A DNA stretch of 64,000 nucleotides from Saprospiraceae bacterium (lineage in GTDB: Bacteria; Bacteroidota; Bacteroidia; Chitinophagales; Saprospiraceae), in contig JAEUUT010000143.1 of the NCBI GenBank assembly GCA_016787415.1, positions 1 to 64,000 on the forward strand, read 5' to 3'. The notes beneath the pieces are model-generated. The model did no database searches. It was not told the origin of the DNA and saw only the letters and a list, made by a program, of their open reading frames with translations. Made by a program: the position numbers and the translations under genes. This document shows, one piece after another, positions 53,468-61,748 of this stretch (within the stretch, counting starts at the first letter, position 1; every line of letters starts with the position of its first letter).

Positions 53468-54315
53468 CAATCACCATAATCGGCCCCGGTTTGATCGGCG
53501 GTTCACTGGCAGTGGGTCTGCGGGAAAATGGCTTCGCAACTCGACTCATTGGCGTCGACAACAAACCCGAAAACGCTCAAAAGGCCCTCGAACTGGGGCT
53601 GGTAGACGAAGTGCTGCCGCTTGAGAAGGCTGTTGCAGCCAGCAGAATGATCATTGTTGCCACACCGGTTGACAGCCTGACCAAACTGATTCCACAGGTA
53701 CTTGACCTCGTAGATGCTCAAAAAGTGGTGCTGGATGTAGGTTCTACCAAATTACCAGTGTTGGAAGCCGTCAGGCACCACCCCAGCCGCGAGCGATTCG
53801 TGGCTACACACCCTATGGCAGGTACAGAATATTCTGGTCCGGGAGCTGCCATTCCCGGTCTCTTTGCAGGAAAATGTTGTGTATTCAGCGATGTGGAAAA
53901 AAGTGACCCGGAGGCTGTTTACCTATGCCGCAGCATGTATGAATCGCTGGGCATGTACCTAAATTTCCTGGAAGGCGCGGCCCACGACCTGCATGTGGCG
54001 TATGTGAGTCACATATCACACATCGCCTCATTTGCTTTGGCATTAACCGTTCTGGAAAAGGAAAAAAACGAAGAGCGCATTTTTGAACTGGCGAGTGGCG
54101 GTTTCAATAGTACCGTTCGTCTGGCAAAAAGTAGCCCGGATACCTGGGTGCCGATTTTCAGACAAAACCGCGACAATGTACTGGACGTGCTGGACGAATT
54201 TATCAATACCATCAGCCGTTTCAGAACACTTCTCATCAAAAAAGACTTCGATACTTTTGGAAACCTGATTCAGCAAGCCAATGATATCCGACGCATTATC
54301 GACCCCAGAACCTGA
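53464..54315 (+). CDS. tyrA: Prephenate dehydrogenase
   Basis: 283 residues from ATG 53464, overlapping the previous gene by ATGA. NAD-binding TIIGPGLIGGSLAVGLREN; VLDVGSTKLPVLEA; catalytic-site THPMAGTEYSGPGAA; AYVSHISHIASFALAL; DTWVPIFRQNRDNVLDVLDE. Converts prephenate to 4-hydroxyphenylpyruvate for tyrosine. Confidence 0.93.
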   Translation: MTITIIGPGLIGGSLAVGLRENGFATRLIGVDNKPENAQKALELGLVDEVLPLEKAVAASRMIIVATPVDSLTKLIPQVLDLVDAQKVVLDVGSTKLPVLEAVRHHPSRERFVATHPMAGTEYSGPGAAIPGLFAGKCCVFSDVEKSDPEAVYLCRSMYESLGMYLNFLEGAAHDLHVAYVSHISHIASFALALTVLEKEKNEERIFELASGGFNSTVRLAKSSPDTWVPIFRQNRDNVLDVLDEFINTISRFRTLLIKKDFDTFGNLIQQANDIRRIIDPRT

Positions 54316-54353
54316 TAATTTGCTCATTTCTCACTATCTCATAATTGTTTGCC

Positions 54354-55424
54354 ATGTTCACGAAAAAAAATAACCGTCCCTTCCTGATCGCCGGGCCCTG
54401 CTCGGCAGAAACGGAAGAACAAGTAATTGCAACCGCCCGCGGATTGAAAGATCAGGGCATCGATCTGTTTCGCTCCGGGGTTTGGAAACCCCGCACGCGC
54501 CCGGGTGCTTTTGAAGGCAACGGCGCAGTAGCATTGCCCTGGCTGCGCCTCGTAAAACAGGAAACCGGCTTGAAAACAACCATCGAGGTCGCCACTGGAA
54601 ACCAGGTGTATGAAGCGCTCAAACATGGCGTGGATGTACTCTGGGTTGGCGCCCGCAGCACGGTTAATCCGTTTTCTGTACAGGAAATTGCCGATGCGCT
54701 CAAAGGTGTCGATGTGCCGGTACTGGTAAAAAACCCAGTAAACCCCGATCTCGAACTTTGGGTGGGCGCTATCGAGCGTATTCGAAATGCTGGGGTCACC
54801 AACATCGGTGCTATTCACCGTGGCTTTTCCGCTTATGCCAAATCAAAATTCCGCAATGCGCCGTACTGGGAAATCCCCATAGAACTACGCCGCAGAATGC
54901 CGGAATTGCCCCTGATTTGCGACAACTCGCACATTTGTGGCAACCGGGAAGATTTGCTCGAAGTGGCGCAGCAAGCGCTCGACCTCAACTACGACGGACT
55001 TATGACTGAGGTGCATCCGACACCGGATGATGCTTGGAGTGATGCCAAGCAACAAATTACACCATTCACCTACGCCGAACTAGTGGCCAGTCTGATTGTG
55101 CGTCGGGAAACGACGGATAATGCTGAATTTTTGGAAAATATTGAAAACCTGCGCCATAAGATCGATGAGATCGACCTGGAACTGCTCAATCTGCTGTCGC
55201 GTCGTATGCGCGTAGCGGAAGACATCGGTCGCTACAAACTTCGCAACAACATCTCTATTCTTCAGTCGGTACGCTGGAACGAGATACTGGAAAGAGGATT
55301 TGCACAAGGCCGCCAACGTGGGCTCAACGACGAATTTATCGAAAAATTCCTCTCTGCTGTACACAATGAAAGTATTGCGCACCAGCAGACTGTCATGCAC
55401 CCGGCAGTGGAAAAAGAGGCATAG
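54354..55424 (+). CDS. Bifunctional DAHP synthase / chorismate mutase
   Basis: 356 residues from ATG 54354. Residues ~1-255: type I KDO8P-synthase-like DAHP synthase (FLIAGPCSAETEEQV, FRSGVWKPRTRPGAFEG, LWVGARSTVNPF, LICDNSHICGNREDL, LMTEVHPTPDDAWSDAKQQI). Residues ~262-350: AroQ chorismate mutase (LRHKIDEIDLELLNLLSRRM, ISILQSVRWNEIL). Catalyses the first shikimate step and chorismate to prephenate. The fused mutase probably mediates feedback. Last gene of the attenuated operon. Confidence 0.93.
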   Translation: MFTKKNNRPFLIAGPCSAETEEQVIATARGLKDQGIDLFRSGVWKPRTRPGAFEGNGAVALPWLRLVKQETGLKTTIEVATGNQVYEALKHGVDVLWVGARSTVNPFSVQEIADALKGVDVPVLVKNPVNPDLELWVGAIERIRNAGVTNIGAIHRGFSAYAKSKFRNAPYWEIPIELRRRMPELPLICDNSHICGNREDLLEVAQQALDLNYDGLMTEVHPTPDDAWSDAKQQITPFTYAELVASLIVRRETTDNAEFLENIENLRHKIDEIDLELLNLLSRRMRVAEDIGRYKLRNNISILQSVRWNEILERGFAQGRQRGLNDEFIEKFLSAVHNESIAHQQTVMHPAVEKEA

Positions 55425-55448
55425 ATTGATGTATTTTATTGGTTCCTG

Positions 55449-55484
55449 GGGTTGCCTGTTCCGTGCAAGTTGGGCAGGCAACCC
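55449..55484. terminator. Hairpin between convergent operons
   Basis: GGGTTGCCTG (55449-55458) pairs exactly with CAGGCAACCC (55475-55484). It lies in the 71-base gap between the DAHP synthase stop and the end of the minus-strand gene. No T-run. Confidence 0.5.
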
Positions 55485-55495
55485 TGAAAGCCACT

Positions 55496-57625
55496 TTACT
55501 CCATGGGCAAGATCATGGAAGCAGGGTAGCCCTGGTCGTATTCTTTTACGTAAATTGCATCATCCATTTCATACAAACTGCCCACTTTTAATACCAGAAA
55601 CAACACCTGGCTTGAATATTCGGCAAAAACGACCGATTTAACAGTTATCGGAGAATCATCTTCTATTTCTGCACTATACATAGATTCCAGCGACAATAAT
55701 TTGAAATCCGAAAGCGCTTCGGGCAACTGTTCTTTTCTCACCATATCGACAAACCAGGCAGGGAAAACGACATCCATATCTATTTCCCTTTGCCGAATAG
55801 CCGCTATGAATGGGTCGTTTGTTACATCAGGCGGTTTTTCTTCATACAGTTTTTTTACCAAGCCTTTGTTCGAGCGTACGGTTTCAGCCCATGCTGCCAT
55901 TTCCCGATATCTGCGTACAGTAATTTGTTCTTCTTCGGGTGGTTTTTGAGCATATTCCGCACTTAAAGCCTTCAGAATCTGTTCTTTTTCAAGTCTTGTT
56001 TCTTCGTTTTCCAGTTGCAACATACGTGGTCGGCATTCCCACACCTGTTCAAAACGCATTCCAGTCAGCCCACTGATTTCAATGGCTTTTCGAATATTAT
56101 CAGAAACCCAGATACGACGGTACGGGTGTTCATCGCTGCAAGCAATCAGGTCAAAATCGGTATTCCAAATGTATTCGATGGGTCGCAGATGAAACGAGCC
56201 GTCCTGTTCTTTCAATTTTTCTCTTGCTGCTAAAAAATCGTCTGGCGTATTAATGGTTTCTGGATATTTCGGGGCATTGCTGCGGGTAAAATAAGAACTC
56301 AGGTAGTAAGGACGGTGTCCATTCGGCCCTCGGTTCGGGAAAGGGACACGATCCTGATCCAGCACAAAAGTCACCTTCGAATAATCAAAATAGAGATAAG
56401 ACTGCTCCGGAACTACCAATATGTAATAGGTGCGGGTTTCCGTACCGTAAAGATTTTCAGGAATTGCCAGACTGATTTCGTAAAAATGATGCGGGGGCAA
56501 TTTGAAACGTTCCAGAATGCCTTTCAGTTTTTCAGACACCACAATGGCAGGATAGTGCGGTTCATACGGCCAGTGGTGATAATCGGCATAACGAATCGGG
56601 TGCCGAAGAAACCAGGATAACTCAAAATCATTATCTGGCAGGGGCACAGCAAGGTCTTTTCCGAATAAAACCAACTTCCATTCATCCCAATTTGAAGTGC
56701 GTTGTCCGGATGCCGGTTGCACCTGTCTTACTTCAGGCAGCATTCCAAATGCATCCTGTTTATCTTCGAAGTAATAAAATCGGACAGCATGGGGTGGATT
56801 CAAACGCTCACAAACCCGCTCAATGAGTGCGTCGTGCAGGACAGGTTGTAACACCTTTTCAAAAAAAGCGGGATTTTCGGCCACTTCCTGAGACAATCGC
56901 ATATAAAACCGTTCGAAAAAAGAAGTGCTCCAATTCAAATGGACACATCCACTGAGATGGCGCCATTCCCAGTAAGCATCATAGCGTTCGAAAAAGTCTT
57001 CATCTAAATCCGACACAGGCGCCTGCCTTTTTTCTTCGAGTTCTGGAGGCAATGGACTTTTTTTTACTTCCCATTTAATATACTGATCTGTAATATCGGG
57101 TAGCGGGAATACATTTTCAGTATGATTATCTGGAAGTGACTTCAGTTTTTCCTGAAAACGTGCACTGACAGCCTGGATATTTGTATTGTATTTTTTAAGA
57201 AGAGGCCAGAATATTTTGCTTTCATAAGTGCCCAAAAAAGCATCAGTCAATGGAAGTGCCGGGTTGACGGATAGGTAAATCCAATTAATACGCGCCTCAT
57301 ATTGCTGAAAAGTAGATGCTGAAATCGGGAAAGTCGGATTTTGCGAGAGTTGTATCCAGTCTATCCGGTCGGCATAGCGATGCAGCAATTCTTCTGTCCA
57401 GGTTATCCCTTTATTTCCCGACAATGCGCTCCAGTCGATCCGAAGCGTCCATTTTTCCAATGCGGGCATATCCCAGCGGATACGAGGATTTGAGCAAAGC
57501 AATTGAAAATCCCAAGTATCCGCAAACTGTTCGATCAGATCAAAAGAAAGCGGATAATACCGCGCTGTTTGTTGTCGGAACAGGTATTCGTGGGTAAATA
57601 AAAAATTTTCCAGTGCAGTAGGCAT
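55496..57625 (-). CDS. Large protein with N-terminal WxxLSxNP repeats and Imm11-like C-terminal region, unknown
   Basis: 709 residues from ATG 57625, overlapping the upstream stop by one base. Residues ~25-140 carry about four units of ~28-30 residues with W-x-x-L-S-x-N-P (DWSALSGNKGITWTEEL, DWIQLSQNPTFPI, NWIYLSVNPALPL). Residues ~345-530 include a segment (PIEYIWNTDFDLIACSDEHP, IWVSDNIRKAIEISGLTGMR) like Imm11/DUF1629 immunity proteins. The last 180 residues are unassigned. It follows two paralogous genes and is probably co-transcribed. A link to polymorphic-toxin immunity is tentative. Confidence 0.7.
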   Translation of the reverse strand: MPTALENFLFTHEYLFRQQTARYYPLSFDLIEQFADTWDFQLLCSNPRIRWDMPALEKWTLRIDWSALSGNKGITWTEELLHRYADRIDWIQLSQNPTFPISASTFQQYEARINWIYLSVNPALPLTDAFLGTYESKIFWPLLKKYNTNIQAVSARFQEKLKSLPDNHTENVFPLPDITDQYIKWEVKKSPLPPELEEKRQAPVSDLDEDFFERYDAYWEWRHLSGCVHLNWSTSFFERFYMRLSQEVAENPAFFEKVLQPVLHDALIERVCERLNPPHAVRFYYFEDKQDAFGMLPEVRQVQPASGQRTSNWDEWKLVLFGKDLAVPLPDNDFELSWFLRHPIRYADYHHWPYEPHYPAIVVSEKLKGILERFKLPPHHFYEISLAIPENLYGTETRTYYILVVPEQSYLYFDYSKVTFVLDQDRVPFPNRGPNGHRPYYLSSYFTRSNAPKYPETINTPDDFLAAREKLKEQDGSFHLRPIEYIWNTDFDLIACSDEHPYRRIWVSDNIRKAIEISGLTGMRFEQVWECRPRMLQLENEETRLEKEQILKALSAEYAQKPPEEEQITVRRYREMAAWAETVRSNKGLVKKLYEEKPPDVTNDPFIAAIRQREIDMDVVFPAWFVDMVRKEQLPEALSDFKLLSLESMYSAEIEDDSPITVKSVVFAEYSSQVLFLVLKVGSLYEMDDAIYVKEYDQGYPASMILPME

Positions 57626-59190
57626 CAATTGGTTGCTAAAGGTTCGGGCTGTTCAAGAATGGAAAACAAACCCATTTTTTCGAGCAATAATTCCGTCAGT
57701 GTTTCATAAGGTATCACTTCGATGGCAAAATGCTGGCGGGCGATTTCGGGGGTTTCACTTCGGATAATTGCCAGTTCCCGATTTATTTTTTTCTTCTGCT
57801 GCGCCGTCAGTACCTGATGTTGGGCCAGTGTTATCACAATTCTGAAAAAACTATTGCTGCGGCGATTCAGGTCGTTGGCCAGCCAGCGTTGGCGGTATTT
57901 TTCAAGCCCGTCTGTGGGTATTTCTTTCATGGATTTACCTGGTTCCTGTGCGAGTTCGTAGAGAACTGGCAGAAGGATGAGTGGGATGTTCATGCCTTCC
58001 TTGTCTTTCTTGAGTACTTCGATTTCGTTGAACAGTTTGCTGTACCGGAATTTTCCAACGACGGATTCTACTTCTTGTGGGTCAAGTTGGTTGAGGCGGG
58101 CGAGGAGGTGGAGGTAGCCGCCAAGGAGAAGCCAGTTGTCGTGAATGGAGCCTTCGAAAGACAGAAAACCATCAGAATTGACTGCATCTTTATAGGAGTC
58201 AAGACTTTTTCTATACAAATTATGTGATGCAAAAAAGTAGAAAGATATTTCTTTTATTCGCATTGAAGAAAGTTCCGAAACAACACTGTTTTCATAAATC
58301 CACTGAAAAATATTGTTAACTTCACTGATATTATTAGTTTTCAATTGGGTTAATAATGAAACTTTTTGTAATAAAAATAAAGAAATTGTACCTCTATTAG
58401 TATTAGGCCTAGTAGATAAAACTGCCAAGGCCTCTTCACATACTTTTAATGCATTTTTTGAATCATTTATTGAAGCATATTTAATTATTCCTATAATGTA
58501 TAGGTTTCTATAAAACCCAGATGTATTAACAGTTTCTGCAACATCTAATAATTCTTCATAATATTCAGATGATATTCTGTTTACCACATCATTTGGAGAA
58601 CGATTATTCAAGTAATATCCTAAAAGGGTGTCATAGTATTCAGAAGCGAGGTTTTCCCACTTTCGTTTTTTTTCATATGTTTTATATAAGTTTATGTAAT
58701 AGCTATGTTTTTCACTATCAAAATATGTTAACGCATGGTTTCCTCTAAGCATTTTTAATGTATCTGCCGCGAGGTCAATGAGTTCATATTTGATTGCCTG
58801 GTCTAAAACTTTTTGTAAAGTATATATTGCAGGCTTAATTGTATCTCTGGACAATAATGAAACTGCTATAGCAAAGTCTTTGTAAGCATTGTAATATGCT
58901 TTTGCACGCTCATTGTAAGATGAGTGATTAGTATCAACAAAAAGAGCAGAATTATTTAGTTGCTTGATTAATTTATCTTTTATTTTCAGATATGTTGCAT
59001 TCTTAACGTCATATGATTTACATATTAATCTAACTGCTTCTTTTTCATCTTTAAATTTTCCTTGAATTAATCCATTATAGAACTGACCAATTTTGCTTTT
59101 GTTATTTTCTAGGTTTGTAACAACCTCAATTTTCTTTGAGGTGTGTTTTGAAACAGATTTAACCAAGTCTTTTAGAATTTCAAACTCCAT
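57625..59190 (-). CDS. Helical TPR-like protein, unknown, paralogue of the next gene
   Basis: 521 residues from ATG 59190 (MEFEILKDLVKSVSKHT). Predominantly helical, probably TPR-like. Shared with the adjacent 505-residue protein: FNERAKAYF/YNERAKAYY, DNWLLLGGYLHLLARLNQLD, EVLKKDKEGMNIPLILLPVL, LEKYRQRWLANDLNRRSNSF, FAIEVIPYETLTELL. No known family. The middle (about 58.2-59.1 kb) is visibly more AT-rich than the conserved ends. Confidence 0.8.
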   Translation of the reverse strand: MEFEILKDLVKSVSKHTSKKIEVVTNLENNKSKIGQFYNGLIQGKFKDEKEAVRLICKSYDVKNATYLKIKDKLIKQLNNSALFVDTNHSSYNERAKAYYNAYKDFAIAVSLLSRDTIKPAIYTLQKVLDQAIKYELIDLAADTLKMLRGNHALTYFDSEKHSYYINLYKTYEKKRKWENLASEYYDTLLGYYLNNRSPNDVVNRISSEYYEELLDVAETVNTSGFYRNLYIIGIIKYASINDSKNALKVCEEALAVLSTRPNTNRGTISLFLLQKVSLLTQLKTNNISEVNNIFQWIYENSVVSELSSMRIKEISFYFFASHNLYRKSLDSYKDAVNSDGFLSFEGSIHDNWLLLGGYLHLLARLNQLDPQEVESVVGKFRYSKLFNEIEVLKKDKEGMNIPLILLPVLYELAQEPGKSMKEIPTDGLEKYRQRWLANDLNRRSNSFFRIVITLAQHQVLTAQQKKKINRELAIIRSETPEIARQHFAIEVIPYETLTELLLEKMGLFSILEQPEPLATN

Positions 59191-59280
59191 AGCGTGCATG
59201 ATTAAGGGTGAAGGGTTATGGTTTCTTGTCGGCTAAAGTAGCCTCTATATCCCAAAAATGCAAGCCCTTTCAAAAAAAAA

Positions 59281-60798
59281 TTATTTTCGTGCGTTCAACA
59301 GTTCCCAGAGTGTCTCATAAGGAACCACTTCTACCGCAAAATTCTGCCCCGCCACCTCCGGCGTTTCATTTTTTAATATTTCCAGTTCTTTCTTGATTTT
59401 TTTCTCGGCAGTAGCGGATGCATAGTCTTTTTTGGCATAAGCGATCAGCATTTTCAAAAAACTATCACTGCGCCGGTTCATGTCGTTTGCCAGCCAACGT
59501 TGACGATACTTTTCGAGGGCTTCAACGGAGGTTTCTTTCTGCTCATCAAAAGTGCCCTGTGCCAGGTGGAACAATATCGGAAGAAAGACGAGGGGGATGT
59601 TCATGCCTTCTTTGTCTTTGTCCAAGACCTCTATCTCATTGAAGAATTTACCGAAACGGAAGACTCCGATAACAGAATCAACTTTTGACTGGTCAAGAGC
59701 ACCTAGTTTGGCAAGAAGGTGCAGGTATCCTCCCAGCAAAAGCCAGTTATCATGATGGCTGCCATCAAGTAAATTAAAACTTTGCAATTTAGTAACCTTT
59801 TCATATATTTTTAACGCTTCATCATATTGCTTACAATACATGCAGTGATAGAAATATAATTCATTTGCGCGAAACCAGTTGAAATCTCCTTCTTCAACCA
59901 ACGAAAAGCAATAGTTTACAAGTTGAGATACTTCATCAACATTTTTTTTTCTTAACTGATTATAGAAAGCAATTTTTTGCATCGTAAAATTGACAAGCGT
60001 CGACCTATTGGTATTCTTACGAGGTTCTAAAACCTGTAGTGCCTCATTTGCATATTTTAGAGCCTTTTCGATATCATTAACAGAAGAGTATTTAATAATT
60101 GCAATATTATAGGTTAGACTGTAAAAATTTGAAGTGTCTACTTTCTCAACAAGGGGATATATCTCATCAAAATATTCGCTTGCGAGTCGATGTATTTCCT
60201 GATTGGGAGACCTCTTAGTAAGATAATAACTTACAAGTGTTTCCTGATAATCCAATGCAAGAGTTTCGTAACGACGCTTTTCCTCATATTTTCGATATAT
60301 ATTAGTATAATATTGATTTTTTTCGAAGTCACCACCATCTCTTGCGTAATTTCGTCTCAACATTCTTGAGACGTCAGCAGCTAATTCGGTAAATTCATAC
60401 TTCACTGCTTGTTCAAGTACCAACTGCAATAAATATGTTGCTGATTTAACAGCATTTCTCGTCATAAATACAACTCCAGCAGCAAAATCCCGATACGCTG
60501 TAAAATATGCTTTCGCCCGCTCATTGAACGCAGGCTGGTTCACATCAACGAAAAATGCCGTATTGATAAGTTGCCTTATCAGTTTGTTTTTCAACTTCCG
60601 ATAATTCGGGTCCTTCGCATCACTCTTGAAGAAAAACTTGGCCACATCATCCTCCGATTTGAACTTGCCCGAACTGATGCCATCATACATCAATTCGGCC
60701 CGGCTTTTTTCCTCACCAGGGTTCCCTAATACCTCGATGCTCTTGATTTTATTCCTAGTTATGGTCTGTACCAGGTCTTTCAGTACATCAAAATCCAT
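59281..60798 (-). CDS. Helical TPR-like protein, unknown, tandem paralogue
   Basis: 505 residues (MDFDVLKDLVQTITRNKIKS). Similar along its whole length to the gene downstream on the same strand, strongest at the two ends (NERAKAYFTAYRDFA, HHDNWLLLGGYLHLLAKLGA, DKDKEGMNIPLVFLPILFHL, WLANDMNRRSDSFLKML). TPR-like helical repeats in the middle (DIEKALKYANEALQVLEPR, YDEALKIYEKVTKLQSF). Family unnamed; abundant in Bacteroidetes as far as I recall. First gene of a probable three-gene unit. Confidence 0.8.
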   Translation of the reverse strand: MDFDVLKDLVQTITRNKIKSIEVLGNPGEEKSRAELMYDGISSGKFKSEDDVAKFFFKSDAKDPNYRKLKNKLIRQLINTAFFVDVNQPAFNERAKAYFTAYRDFAAGVVFMTRNAVKSATYLLQLVLEQAVKYEFTELAADVSRMLRRNYARDGGDFEKNQYYTNIYRKYEEKRRYETLALDYQETLVSYYLTKRSPNQEIHRLASEYFDEIYPLVEKVDTSNFYSLTYNIAIIKYSSVNDIEKALKYANEALQVLEPRKNTNRSTLVNFTMQKIAFYNQLRKKNVDEVSQLVNYCFSLVEEGDFNWFRANELYFYHCMYCKQYDEALKIYEKVTKLQSFNLLDGSHHDNWLLLGGYLHLLAKLGALDQSKVDSVIGVFRFGKFFNEIEVLDKDKEGMNIPLVFLPILFHLAQGTFDEQKETSVEALEKYRQRWLANDMNRRSDSFLKMLIAYAKKDYASATAEKKIKKELEILKNETPEVAGQNFAVEVVPYETLWELLNARK

Positions 60799-61636
60799 AG
60801 TATAAAAAATTGATTTTCAATTATTTAAATACAAAAACAAGCCATCTGACCGGGTTAAAATGATGTAAAGTGTCCTTGCCCGGGTGATCTGCCTGTTATC
60901 ATATTTGCACTGTCAACAATTCACCAACAATCGTCACGCCTTCGGTTCCGGCAGCACAAAGTTAGTAAAAAAATGTTGTGTTTGGCGGAACAACAAAAAT
61001 GAACACTATGCGAATGTAAAACAATCATAATCAATTTTTTAAACGCAATAAAAAGTCAAAATACGTCGCGTTTATGATCAATCTGACCGGATTGAAAAGG
61101 GGAGTTTTGTCCTTTTTTGAAGGTTAGGCTCGCCGGACTTTTGTGCCAAGATTTTATTCTAACACAAAATCATCCTCGGTCATGCCTATCATATTCTTCG
61201 TCATCAGCCTGTTCCTCGCAAACCAAAACGCTGTAACAATTGCTCCTAAAGGGGATTCTGAAACTAAGCAAACCGTGAAAACGGTGGAATCTCCAACTGA
61301 TGGCAAAGAATATATTATCTCTAGTGAAATAATGCCCTAATCCCCCCAAAACAAAGAACTTTTCCGGGCCCCCGCCCCGCAACTCGTATATAATCTTTTC
61401 AAGATTAATAAGATATTTTGCTTCGTTTATCTTCCCTTGGGGCCTTCAACAGTGAAGGCCAAGCAAATTACGGGCCACCTTCCTTCTTTATGAGTAAGGA
61501 AGGGAGGTTGGCCGAACTTTAATCCGCATCAAGCACGGCATTTTGATAATCCTGTCAAATATAGCAATCTTTCTTTTTGCCCACAACACGCCTCATTTTA
61601 GTGGGACTATTCCCAGGTCTAATCCCATTTATGTTC

Positions 61637-61668
61637 ACCGGAGCGCACCCCCGCGCTCCGGTTTTTTC
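61637..61668 (+). terminator. Intrinsic terminator upstream of valS
   Basis: ACCGGAGCGC (61637-61646) pairs perfectly with GCGCTCCGGT (61653-61662) around a 6-base C-rich loop, then a T-run. It lies 27 bases before the valS promoter box, so it ends whatever transcript comes from the preceding 950-base region; that region therefore may be transcribed. Confidence 0.8.
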
Positions 61669-61688
61669 TTTTTCAGGCGTGTCCGTGT

Positions 61689-61696
61689 TACCTTTG
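61689..61696 (+). promoter_or_regulatory. -7 promoter box of valS
   Basis: TACCTTTG, an exact TANNTTTG box, 52 bases before the valS ATG at 61749. No clear -33 TTTG. Confidence 0.5.
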
Positions 61697-61748
61697 CCGC
61701 CCATTCTGGTTTTTCATTCAAATAACACACCGACCGCTGCTGAAGCAC

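Larger units (their letters stand above)
60799..61748. other. Long intergenic region before valS with two adjacent hairpins
   Basis: About 950 bases without a convincing gene. A 65-codon frame at 61143-61340 has a hydrophobic stretch (MPIIFFVISLFLANQ) but no other support. Two hairpins stand side by side: 61436-61448 with 61453-61463 (CCTTCA/TGAAGG) and 61473-61486 with 61498-61513 (GGCCACCT/AGGTTGGCC). They may be a structured RNA or a decayed repeat. No tRNA was recognised. Confidence 0.45.

Noticed and set aside
61143..61340. 65-codon frame with a hydrophobic stretch
   Set aside because: No ribosome-site, promoter or family support, and the region has unusual composition; not called as a gene.
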